DNA from: Acidobacteriaceae bacterium
Lineage (GTDB): Bacteria > Acidobacteriota > Terriglobia > Terriglobales > Acidobacteriaceae
Reading direction: 5' to 3'
Assembly (NCBI GenBank): GCA_003170825.1
Contig: PMYL01000027.1
Coordinates: 275-51,978, forward strand
DNA: 51,704 bases
In this document: positions 1-7,163 of the stretch, piece after piece
How positions within the stretch are numbered: the stretch's first letter is position 1
Layout: every line of letters starts with the position of its first letter
Position numbers and translations under genes: made by a program
Notes under the pieces: model-generated
Seen by the model: the letters and a program-made list of their open reading frames with translations, nothing else
What the model was told of the DNA's origin: nothing
The model's database searches: none

Positions 1-169
1 CCTGTGACATAAAATAGCTTTCGCGCATGTTTAGGAGAACCCTTGCAGCCCACGGCCCCCTCAAACCGTCCAGTCCCACGATCAAGTCTCCACCGCCGCG
101 TTAGTCGTCGCCCTGATCAGCCCACACAGCCACTCTACTCCACAAAGGAACCATTGGTATCATTTATCT

Positions 170-451
170 ATGCGTCAGGACCCAACAAACCGTCGGCGCC
201 TCACCCTGATATTTCGGGCTGTGATTGAAATTGCGTTTATCGTCTTTCTCTATTATTCAAATCTCCTGATGGGGGAATTTACCAAGATTAATGGAAGAGG
301 GAAGAGTATAAGGTTCGCCTTGAGCGATATCTTCACGGGTACGAATTTCTCGATCGCCATTGTCTCTGCGCTGGTCGGGTGGGCTGTGATTGAATACCTT
401 CGACAAAAGCTTTCTGTCCCCATGCCAGCCAGGAACAGCGAGAGGAAATGA
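170..451 (+). CDS. Small two-helix membrane protein, function unknown
   Basis: This 93-residue protein is basic at the N-terminus (RRRLTLIFR) and has two hydrophobic stretches, roughly residues 13-35 and 60-79, so it is probably a small inner-membrane protein. The polar loop between them carries a conserved-looking DIFTGTNF segment. I do not know its function. The composition is that of a real protein: clean alternation of hydrophobic helices and a basic C-terminus. No strong ribosome binding site is visible; an AGGAA lies about 20 bases upstream. It overlaps the 3' end of the convergent minus-strand reading frame (253-1077) by about 200 bases, so one of the two must end earlier or be non-coding there. 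I favour this one as real in the overlap. Confidence 0.6.
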   Translation: MRQDPTNRRRLTLIFRAVIEIAFIVFLYYSNLLMGEFTKINGRGKSIRFALSDIFTGTNFSIAIVSALVGWAVIEYLRQKLSVPMPARNSERK

Positions 452-1077
452 GCGAATCGGCAGGCGCTGAATGTGGTCCCCGGGCCATTTGAGTCGACAA
501 GCCAACCAGCTTCTCCCACCCATGCACCCTTGACGGCAAACCCGCCAAGAATCAGCCAGCCGTCTCGACTAGCCAGGCTTGCCGAAAGAACACGCAGCTC
601 TGCCGAAAACTCACACTCCTCTGAGGCATCCACAGTCGTGATCGACCAAGGCTCGGAGATTCCCTCCCCTGCCTCCTGATCGCCGTCAACGACCTCTTCC
701 TCTTCGCTCCCCTCCACGTCGTCCTGGTTGCCGTCCTTTTCGTCTCCATCCTCATCTAGCAAAGGATTGTCGTTGTCAAGGATCTCGATCTCGTACTCGC
801 CCACGGTGAAATCGATGCTCTCGACTCCCTCCGGAAAGGAACGCAAGTCAGGCACCATAGAAAGGGATGCACTGAAATCGCTAAACTCAGGCTGGAGCAC
901 AGGTGCAGCGCCCCAGGTCATCGAGGTGAAGGAATCGCTGCCTGTTTGCGGATGGCAATACCAGCCGCCGCTTGTGATCTTCAAGACCTCGCCTTCGGCT
1001 CCAAATTCCCACCAGTGGAAGGTTTCTATCTCCCCAAACTTGCGTTTGGGGGAGCACACCGAGACCGAAGCGGTCAC
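253..1077 (-). CDS. Hypothetical acidic protein, C-terminus doubtful
   Basis: A 274-codon frame with a GTG start. The first ~200 residues look protein-like: a mixed N-terminal part containing WWEFGAEGEVLKITSGGWY, followed by a strongly acidic low-complexity stretch around residues 105-135 (DEDGDEKDGNQDDVEGSEEEE). No family is recognised. The last ~65 residues are antisense to the convincing small membrane protein at 170-451 and are probably run-on translation after a lost or shifted stop. The gene lies in the more AT-rich left part of the window next to a tRNA-derived repeat, so it may be a decayed gene of an integrated element. It could also be an artefact over its whole length. Confidence 0.4.
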   Translation of the reverse strand: MTASVSVCSPKRKFGEIETFHWWEFGAEGEVLKITSGGWYCHPQTGSDSFTSMTWGAAPVLQPEFSDFSASLSMVPDLRSFPEGVESIDFTVGEYEIEILDNDNPLLDEDGDEKDGNQDDVEGSEEEEVVDGDQEAGEGISEPWSITTVDASEECEFSAELRVLSASLASRDGWLILGGFAVKGAWVGEAGWLVDSNGPGTTFSACRFAHFLSLFLAGMGTESFCRRYSITAHPTSAETMAIEKFVPVKISLKANLILFPLPLILVNSPIRRFE

Positions 1078-1378
1078 GCTGTCTGTTGCGCGAGGGAGTA
1101 CGGTATGCGCGCCGGTGCAAAACTAGGCCACAGTGCGCCGCGTGAGCGGGGCGCTGCGGCGGAGTAAAAGTTTGCCACCGCCGGATATCAGTATAAGCGA
1201 CAATCACCCCAAAACCCATCAAATTGACCAATCTTAGACCGGGTGCCTTTCGCTTTTTTCTCGATGTTGCCCCGGACAGAATAACGCGGGCAAATCCAGC
1301 GCTGTAGTCGATTTTGTAGCTGTCAAAGCACCCCAGAACCACAAGGATCAACAAGGTTAGGCAGGAACACGGTAAACA

Positions 1379-1486
1379 ATTCAATCAAAAGCACTTAAGT
1401 TCACTCAATTTCAACAGGATTCAACAAACGATCTGATCTGTTTTGGGAGCAGAGGGTCGGGGGTTCGAATCCCTCCGCCCCGACCA
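1379..1486 (+). repeat. Direct repeat copy 1, att-like, ending in tRNA-Pro 3' half
   Basis: This 108-bp stretch aligns without gaps to 4433-4540, with about 16 mismatches. The first 18 shared bases from 1381 (TCAATCAAAAGCACTTAA) and the last ~30 bases are the best conserved. The right half is the anticodon arm, variable loop, T arm, acceptor strand and CCA of a tRNA-Pro. The left half is not tRNA sequence. A block of non-tRNA DNA fused to a tRNA 3' half is what the distal end of a tRNA-integrated element looks like. The matching intact tRNA would be expected to the left, outside the window. Confidence 0.75.
1437..1486 (+). pseudogene. tRNA-Pro(UGG) 3' half, copy 1
   Basis: These 50 bases correspond to tRNA positions 27-76. 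The anticodon stem is TCTGT/GCAGA with loop TTTGGGA (anticodon TGG). The variable loop is GGGTC. The T arm is GGGGG, TTCGAAT, CCCTC, followed by the acceptor 3' strand CGCCCCG, discriminator A and encoded CCA. All stem pairs form (G-U allowed). The 5' acceptor strand (expected CGGGGCG) and the D arm are absent upstream, so this is not a functional tRNA gene but the piece regenerated when an element integrates into tRNA-Pro. Confidence 0.85.
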
Positions 1487-1587
1487 GTTTAGCTTTTAGT
1501 TTCTAGAGTTTATCTTCGAGCAAGAAAAACCTTCTTGTTGAAGTTTGTGGCTCTGGGGTGCTTTAACCGCTACAAAATCGCCTACAG

Positions 1588-2246
1588 ATTGGGTTCCTGA
1601 TATCTTCATGGACCGCTATGCTCTTGAATTCTCAATGGTTCTGGAACGTGTCCAAGGGGGAACCATCTGTTTCCAGCGCAGATGCGCGACCAACATGCTG
1701 AAGCCGCCGCAGTTTCACCCGAAACAATTTATCCGGAGCGACAAAAAATCGCGGTTGATTCGACAACGGACCGCTATTTTGGCGAGCTACAGGAGATTCC
1801 AATTAAAGGTCTCGGCATTCAACCCAAGACAGAGCCAAACTTTAGTCACCACCCTTTTGGGTTATTGGTATTGACACAAATGAGGTATTGACATTACGTT
1901 GGTGTGACCTGTAGGCGATAAAGTCACATACACATGTGATTTAAATCACGCGTGGGTGGGGCTTAAGAACGCTTCATTTCAGCCGCAGTGTTTTGAACGA
2001 TGAAAACGATGAAGTCGTGTCTAACAACAAATTTCTGTGAATTGGGTTGGAAAGAGGTGCAGGGGTATTCATTAGTTCGCCTGGTGGTCAACGTTCATCG
2101 TTCTCGCCGTGTTGACTCCCCCGGATTTGCCCAAGCGATTCTTCCTAGACCGTTGAGGGGTGGAATGTAGCAAGCTCGACTCGCAGACCACCCATTGAGC
2201 GGTAGACCCACAAAGAAAGCCGGAGCCGGTACGGAGGGGCAATTCC
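1588..2246. other. Gene-poor stretch, no convincing coding sequence
   Basis: About 660 bases, more AT-rich than the rest of the window. Short reading frames at 1545-1874 and 1682-1891 lack protein-like composition and family signatures and are not called. The visible contents are a CRP/FNR-type palindrome near 1924-1950 and the ribosome binding site (GGAGGGG) of the gene that begins at 2247. It may hold decayed element genes. Confidence 0.5.
1924..1950. promoter_or_regulatory. Candidate CRP/FNR-family operator
   Basis: The segment contains a perfect 14-bp palindrome, GTGATTTAAATCAC (1936-1949). As TGTGA-N6-TCACG at 1935-1950 it differs from the classical CRP half-site pair at one base. A second overlapping dyad is TCACAT, four bases, ATGTGA (1924-1939). 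It lies about 300 bp upstream of the CpaE-like gene with no other gene between, so it is a candidate control site for that gene. No convincing -35/-10 pair with normal spacing was found beside it. The regulator is unknown. Confidence 0.4.
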
Positions 2247-4391
2247 ATGAATTTAATCTCTTCACAGACTTCGTCACCGAGTCTCGATTCGCAATATCCC
2301 GACTTCATTGGTGCAGGGACCTTATCGATTGCACTGATTGGCCCAGACGGGCAGCGCCGTAAAGCGGCAGCGAAAGTTCTTGCCGAATGCCATCTAGAGG
2401 AGGAATTCCGCGAGTTTTCTTCCTATCCTTCCAGCCTCGACGATGCGCCAAGGTTGCTCGGACAGCAATTCAACGTCATCCTCATTGACCTGGACAGCAA
2501 CCCGGAATACGCCCTCGAACTGGCGGAGAGCATCAGCGCCAACAGCGTGGCGGCGGTGGTGGTCTACTCGGAGAAGGACGATCCGGAACTGGTCTTCCGG
2601 TGCGTGCGTTCAGGCGTCCGCGAGTTTCTGACTCTGCCCTTCACACAGAGCGCCATGGCGGAGGCTCTGGTTCGGGCCGCGGCCCGCCGTCCGGCAAATT
2701 GCCTGAAAAAGGCGGGCGGCAGGTTGCTTGTATTTTTCGGGGCCAAGGGCGGCGCCGGCGTCACCACGATCGCCTGCAATTTTGCGGCCGCCCTGGCCCA
2801 GGACCCTCGCCAAAACACTCTGTTGATCGATCTGAACCTCCCATTTGGAGACGCCGCGCTCAACCTGGGGCTCGAAGCTGAATACTCGACAATTAACGCT
2901 CTTCAGAACGCCAGCAGGCTTGATTCGAATCTTCTCTCCAAGCTCCTGGTCAAGCACAGTTCGGGACTCAACGTGCTCGCGGCTCCGGGTAAATTTCCCC
3001 AATACCGGGCCTCCAATGACCCCATCGAAAGACTTGAATTTCCCCTATACCAGGCCTCCGATGAGTCCATTCAAAGACTGGTGTCAGTTGCGCGACAGGA
3101 CTTCGATAACGTGGTGGTCGATGTGGGATCGAAGCTTGATTTTGTCGGTACGGCTCTCTTCAAAGAAGCGATGACGATCTACCTGGTCACCCAGGCCGGC
3201 CTCTCAGAACTACGCAACTCAAATCGCCTGATCGGTCAGTTCTTCAGCGGAGGCGGCCCCAAACTCGAAGTCGTAATCAACCGGCATGAGCATCGCACCC
3301 CGGGGATCAATGACGAAAAAATTACGAAAGCTCTCACCAGACCGGCCGAGTGGCAGATTCCCAACGATGATGCCGCTGTGCGGCAGATGCAGAAAACAGC
3401 TACCCCGCTGGTGTTTGAAGATTCGCCCATTTCACGGCTGATCCGGCAGATGGCCAGCTCCGTTACCGGGCAGCCCGCACCCCGGGGAAAAAAGAAGGGT
3501 TTCATTTTTGGAAGTCTCCGCAGAAGTGCTTCGGCGAGGAATGGCGCCACCGAGAAACCGCTGAGCGTCACAGAGTTCATACCCACCTCGGCTAGCGCGT
3601 TGCGGCCTTTCGTCAGGGCGAACACCGCGGATCCGTTCGTCTATACTCCTTTCGCGCACACGGCGCCTCTGGCTGAACTGCGGACGTTCCTGGATATATC
3701 CACGCCAACGGACACCTCGGGCTGCACTGACCTCGCGGACACGAAGCCAGAGGAATTACAAAGCGGCAGCACCGCCTACCAGCAGAGCGAACCTGAGACG
3801 TACTCTGACAATTGCGCTACCGATGTGAAAGGAGCGGATGGCCAATGGCAGCTCAAGCAAATGCCAATGGCGCCTCAAGCAAATAAAGAGGAGACGCTGC
3901 CTGCAACGCTCCCCGCCGATTTCGCCGAATGGGACAGCGGAGGACCTCCCGCGACACTGCCCGACAACTTCGACGACTTCGACGCTGCTCCTGGTTCTTA
4001 TGCCGCCCCACAGCCGCCCGCGAATCCCGCAACGGCGCAAGCTACCGTGTCGCATGGGGTAGCCGGATTACCTGAAATCACTGCTTGGCGCACGCCAGCA
4101 ACAGCCAACGCGGATGCAGAAGAACTTTCTGAGCCGCTTCAGTCCAATCGCGCGAATCTTCCGGCAGAACTGGAAAGCGGGTTCGATGGCAAGAGAAAGC
4201 ACAAGATGACGTTGGCGTTTGCCGCCATCGGCTTGACTCTGCTTCTGGTCAGCCCATCCCCGCAGAGGTATCATGAGTCACCGCCCAAGACGGCTGTGCT
4301 GAACCAATCGGTTGTTCAGCAGCCAACGATGGCGACGCCGGCAATACCGGCGTCGACACCGGCGAAGCCGAGACGATCAAAATACCTATAA
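2247..4391 (+). CDS. CpaE-like pilus-assembly ATPase (pseudo-receiver + ParA/MinD domain)
   Basis: A 714-residue protein. Residues ~25-150 resemble a degenerate response-regulator receiver, with VILIDLDS at the phospho-acceptor strand and GVREFLTLPF near its end. Residues ~155-400 form a ParA/MinD-type P-loop ATPase with a deviant Walker A, KGGAGVTT at residues 167-174, then LLIDLNLPFGDAALNLG. This order is that of CpaE/TadZ, which localises Flp/Tad pilus assembly. Residues ~400-650 are a long Pro/Ala/Glu-rich linker. A hydrophobic segment at ~653-670 suggests a C-terminal membrane anchor, so the protein is much longer than typical CpaE. The ATG is preceded by GGAGGGG at good spacing. It is the only clear gene between the two tRNA-Pro half repeats, and no other Tad gene adjoins it. 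Confidence 0.8.
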   Translation: MNLISSQTSSPSLDSQYPDFIGAGTLSIALIGPDGQRRKAAAKVLAECHLEEEFREFSSYPSSLDDAPRLLGQQFNVILIDLDSNPEYALELAESISANSVAAVVVYSEKDDPELVFRCVRSGVREFLTLPFTQSAMAEALVRAAARRPANCLKKAGGRLLVFFGAKGGAGVTTIACNFAAALAQDPRQNTLLIDLNLPFGDAALNLGLEAEYSTINALQNASRLDSNLLSKLLVKHSSGLNVLAAPGKFPQYRASNDPIERLEFPLYQASDESIQRLVSVARQDFDNVVVDVGSKLDFVGTALFKEAMTIYLVTQAGLSELRNSNRLIGQFFSGGGPKLEVVINRHEHRTPGINDEKITKALTRPAEWQIPNDDAAVRQMQKTATPLVFEDSPISRLIRQMASSVTGQPAPRGKKKGFIFGSLRRSASARNGATEKPLSVTEFIPTSASALRPFVRANTADPFVYTPFAHTAPLAELRTFLDISTPTDTSGCTDLADTKPEELQSGSTAYQQSEPETYSDNCATDVKGADGQWQLKQMPMAPQANKEETLPATLPADFAEWDSGGPPATLPDNFDDFDAAPGSYAAPQPPANPATAQATVSHGVAGLPEITAWRTPATANADAEELSEPLQSNRANLPAELESGFDGKRKHKMTLAFAAIGLTLLLVSPSPQRYHESPPKTAVLNQSVVQQPTMATPAIPASTPAKPRRSKYL

Positions 4392-4432
4392 GCAACGAGA
4401 GTCACGAGGAATCGCCTGATACTCAGCAAGTC

Positions 4433-4540
4433 ATTCAATCAAAAGCACTTAATAGCACTCAATTCCAACAGGTTTCCATACACAGCCTGACCTGCTTTGG
4501 GAGCGGAGGATCGGGGGTTCGAATCCCTCCGCCCCGGCCA
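4433..4540 (+). repeat. Direct repeat copy 2, att-like, ending in tRNA-Pro 3' half
   Basis: This is the second copy of the 108-bp repeat seen at 1379-1486. It begins 41 bases after the CpaE-like stop codon and ends exactly at the encoded CCA of the tRNA half. The left ~58 bases are shared non-tRNA sequence, as expected if two related elements inserted successively in the same tRNA-Pro gene, or one element amplified in tandem. The unit between the copies is about 3.05 kb. Nothing resembling copy 1's inverted-repeat arms flanks this copy. Confidence 0.75.
4491..4540 (+). pseudogene. tRNA-Pro(UGG) 3' half, copy 2
   Basis: The 50 bases match tRNA positions 27-76: anticodon stem CCTGC/GCGGA with loop TTTGGGA (anticodon TGG), variable loop GGATC, T arm identical to copy 1, acceptor strand CGCCCCG, discriminator G and CCA. 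One anticodon-stem pair (27-43, C/A) is broken and the discriminator differs from copy 1. No D arm or 5' acceptor strand is present, so it is a non-functional fragment. Confidence 0.85.
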
Positions 4541-4757
4541 ATTGAATACATAGTATTAAAAATCCACCAATCCTTTCTTGCTCACGGCGCCCTTTTGTGC
4601 GCCCCTTCCTTTGCGCTCTCTCCGAGGCTTGGCCACAACTTGGAGGAGCTTGATAGGATAAGTTCATCTCACGGTTTGAGAATGGCGACGGCAAGGCAGA
4701 GGGAGGCAGCGTGGACCCTCAACTCAGTCCCAATAGGAGGGCGCCATCAAAGAACGA

Positions 4758-6203
4758 ATGCGATTGGGCGATCTGCTGATCCAGGCGAAGCTGGTCACCG
4801 TCGAAGATGTGGCAAAGGCACTCGAAGTTCAGGCCGATCAGGGCGGCCGGCTGGGCGACCGTTTGGTGTCCAGCGGAGCCATCGACCGGGAGGTGCTGGA
4901 CGCCTTTATCCATCGCATGCCGTCAGAGCCCTCGGATATCGCGGCGACCAGGATCGACCCGATCGATCTCCTCAGCCTGTTGATGAAGCTGATCTATGTA
5001 GAACACCTGGAATCCGTCCGTCAGTTCGTCGATGCCATCAAGCTCCCGTATAGCATCGTGCTCGACTTAGTCCAGATGGCCATCGACCGTAAACTGCTGC
5101 AGACCCTCGGAACGCGCGCGTCCGAGAATATGCTTGACATGAGCTACACGTTCACCGACGAGGGCCGGCGTTGGGTGCTCGACGCCCTCAAACAATTGCG
5201 ATATGCGGGACCCGCGCCCGTCACCATAGAAGAATTCTCCGACCAGGTCAACCTGCAAAAGATTGCCAACGAGTTCGTCACATTCGATCGCATACGAAAT
5301 GGCCTTGGCGAACTGATCTTCGATGACAGCCTTATCGAACATATCGGACCGGCGTTGAACTCGGGCCGGGCCATACTCCTCTATGGTCCGCCCGGCAACG
5401 GCAAAACCTCCGTCGCGCTCAGCTTTGCAAGCGTATTCACCGACGTGATCTACGTGCCTTACGCGGTCATCGTCGAGGGGCAGATCATGCGCGTCTACGA
5501 CCCCAGCCTTCATACTCTGCTGAGTTCCGCCCCCTCGAGCGACGACGACGCGCTCTCCTTCGTCCGGCGCGAGGAATATGACGCGCGCTGGGTCCCCTGC
5601 CGGCGGCCCTTTGTCCACACCGGTGGCGAGTTGACGCTGGAGATGCTCGATCTCAAATATGACGCCACGGCAAATGACTACGAGGCTCCTCTCCATGTGA
5701 AGGCACTGGGCGGCTGTTTTGTCATCGACGACTTCGGCCGCCAGTTGGTATCTCCCAAGGATCTGCTCAACCGTTGGATCACGCCACTGGAGAACCGGTT
5801 CGACTACCTGAAGCTGCATACGGGCAAGAGCTTCACCATCCCCTTCGAGGAGTTGGTTATCTTCTCAACGAACCTCGAGCCCGAAGACCTGATGGACCCT
5901 GCTTTCCTGCGCCGCCTTCCCTACAAGATCGAGGTAGGAGGACCCACTCTCGAACTTTACAAGCGCATATTTGAGAAGGAGTGCGAACGGCAAGGATTGA
6001 CGTTTCCCGACGAATTATTCGACTCCATCGTGCAAAGGATCACAAAAGAGAAAGGGCTCGAACTCGCCGCCTATCAACCGAGGTTCCTCGTCGATCAGGT
6101 CGTCGCAACCTGCCGATTCATGGGGCAGGCGGCACATTTCGAGACACGGTTTATTGACTATGCGGTAGACAATCTGCGGGCGCGGCGCCACTCGCCGCCT
6201 TAG
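4758..6203 (+). CDS. MshEN-domain AAA+ ATPase
   Basis: A 481-residue protein. Residues 1-45 (MRLGDLLIQAKLVTVEDV, later GRLGDRLV and GAID) form an MshEN/GspE N-terminal-like domain, which in type II secretion and pilus ATPases binds partners or c-di-GMP. A helical middle follows. The AAA+ module has Walker A GPPGNGKT at residues 210-217, Walker B FVIDD ending near residue 325 and a sensor-like FSTNLEP. The fold and length fit AAA+ ATPases seen near pilus loci, but the substrate is unknown. The ATG chosen has AGGAGG (4735-4740) 17 bases upstream, which is too far. The same AGGAGG is 5 bases from an in-frame ATC at 4746, giving a four-residue longer protein. The stop codon overlaps the convergent gene's stop by four bases. 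Confidence 0.8.
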   Translation: MRLGDLLIQAKLVTVEDVAKALEVQADQGGRLGDRLVSSGAIDREVLDAFIHRMPSEPSDIAATRIDPIDLLSLLMKLIYVEHLESVRQFVDAIKLPYSIVLDLVQMAIDRKLLQTLGTRASENMLDMSYTFTDEGRRWVLDALKQLRYAGPAPVTIEEFSDQVNLQKIANEFVTFDRIRNGLGELIFDDSLIEHIGPALNSGRAILLYGPPGNGKTSVALSFASVFTDVIYVPYAVIVEGQIMRVYDPSLHTLLSSAPSSDDDALSFVRREEYDARWVPCRRPFVHTGGELTLEMLDLKYDATANDYEAPLHVKALGGCFVIDDFGRQLVSPKDLLNRWITPLENRFDYLKLHTGKSFTIPFEELVIFSTNLEPEDLMDPAFLRRLPYKIEVGGPTLELYKRIFEKECERQGLTFPDELFDSIVQRITKEKGLELAAYQPRFLVDQVVATCRFMGQAAHFETRFIDYAVDNLRARRHSPP

Positions 6204-7093
6204 CCCCCTGTCCCGCCCACCGATCCGGCTGCAAGCCCCAGGCCCGACAGAACGCCTCTCATATAAGCAAAGCTGGCAATGACGCCGGGCATTGGATCGT
6301 CGCCATGTATCTCGTATTCGAGATCGACAAATCCCTTGTACTTCGTCGCAATCAGGGCTTCGAATATCTCTCGCACCGGCATGATGCCGTCTCCCACGGG
6401 AACCTGGCTCTCCTTGCTCTGGAAGTTTGTCAGATCCTTCATGTGCATGTTGAACAGCCGCGGCCCCACTTCGTGGATAGCCTGAACCAGGTCGTTTCCG
6501 GCACGCACCGCGTGCCCGACATCGATGCAGCATCCAATGCGCGGGTCCATATTCCTTACCGACTTCAGCACATCCAGCGGCGAAGGCCACACCTTATCCT
6601 CCGGACCATGGTTGTGAATGGCGATACGGATGTCGTACTCCTTCACAAACTTCTCGATGCGGGGAAGGGTTGCGGGCGCCGGGTCGCCGGCGACAATCAC
6701 TGAAATGCCCGCTCGCTTGCAATACTCGAACTTGGCGCGGATATCGGCATCTTCGTCCTTTGCAAAGTAGATGGCTCCGGCAGCGTGGAGCTTGATCCCG
6801 GCCGCGGCATAGTCTTGCAGAGCTTTCGCCTCTTCCGCGGGGTCCGCGGGAAGGTGATCTTTGACGTCCTTCGCATTCAACGCGGTGACGTTGAGTTGCT
6901 TCATGAAGCCGATCATCTGCGCGCGGCTGAAGTTGCGGAACGTGTAGCTGGCCAGCCCCAAATGAATCGGCGATGGCTTACCGGCTGCCGCCGATGGCTG
7001 AGCGAAGGAGGGGACTGCGTTCGATGCAGCGCATGCTGCCGCAATGAGCGCGCCTGATTGAACGAAATTGCGGCGTGAGAAGGTTTGTTTCAT
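6200..7093 (-). CDS. Tat-exported TIM-barrel sugar isomerase/epimerase-like protein
   Basis: A 297-residue protein beginning with a twin-arginine signal (SRRNFV, hydrophobic Ala-rich core, cleavage near SFAQ). The mature part is a xylose-isomerase-like TIM barrel: IHLGLASYTF at the first strand, IAIHNHGPED, CCIDVGHAV and NMHMKDL carry the acidic and histidine residues that bind the metal in this family, and FVDLEYEIHGDD closes the barrel. Substrate is not evident. It is the last gene of a minus-strand run (9523 to 6200) that also encodes an oxidoreductase and a second TIM-barrel protein, 70 bp after the oxidoreductase stop, so co-transcription is likely. Tat export implies folding with its metal before reaching the periplasm. 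Confidence 0.85.
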   Translation of the reverse strand: MKQTFSRRNFVQSGALIAAACAASNAVPSFAQPSAAAGKPSPIHLGLASYTFRNFSRAQMIGFMKQLNVTALNAKDVKDHLPADPAEEAKALQDYAAAGIKLHAAGAIYFAKDEDADIRAKFEYCKRAGISVIVAGDPAPATLPRIEKFVKEYDIRIAIHNHGPEDKVWPSPLDVLKSVRNMDPRIGCCIDVGHAVRAGNDLVQAIHEVGPRLFNMHMKDLTNFQSKESQVPVGDGIMPVREIFEALIATKYKGFVDLEYEIHGDDPMPGVIASFAYMRGVLSGLGLAAGSVGGTGG

Positions 7094-7163
7094 AAGGGTA
7101 AGGCTCCTCGGGTGCTTCCGATCATGGTTACCGGTTCAAAATTCTACGCATCGGCCAGGTGTC

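Larger units (their letters stand above)
1302..1587. repeat. Imperfect inverted repeat with ~54-bp arms around a tRNA-Pro fragment
   Basis: The arm at 1534-1587, read on the plus strand, matches the reverse complement of 1302-1355. I count about 47 of 54 positions identical without gaps; the outer 43 bases differ at only four positions. Both arms contain GGGGTGCTTT and GCTACAAAATCG. The 178-base centre holds the first tRNA-Pro 3'-half repeat. No transposase or integrase reading frame lies between the arms. The structure could be a short non-autonomous element, or sequence duplicated in opposite orientation by successive integrations at the tRNA. The arms are too far apart to be an ordinary terminator. 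Confidence 0.75.

Noticed and set aside
1437..1486. Functional tRNA-Pro gene
   Set aside because: D arm and 5' acceptor strand are absent upstream, so only the 3' half is present.
1545..1891. Two overlapping plus-strand frames of 109 and 69 codons
   Set aside because: No family signature, poor composition, and the first begins inside the inverted-repeat arm.
4449..4694. 81-codon minus-strand frame containing AEGFEPP
   Set aside because: AEGFEPP is the well-known chance translation of the complement of a tRNA T arm; here it is the tRNA-Pro fragment.
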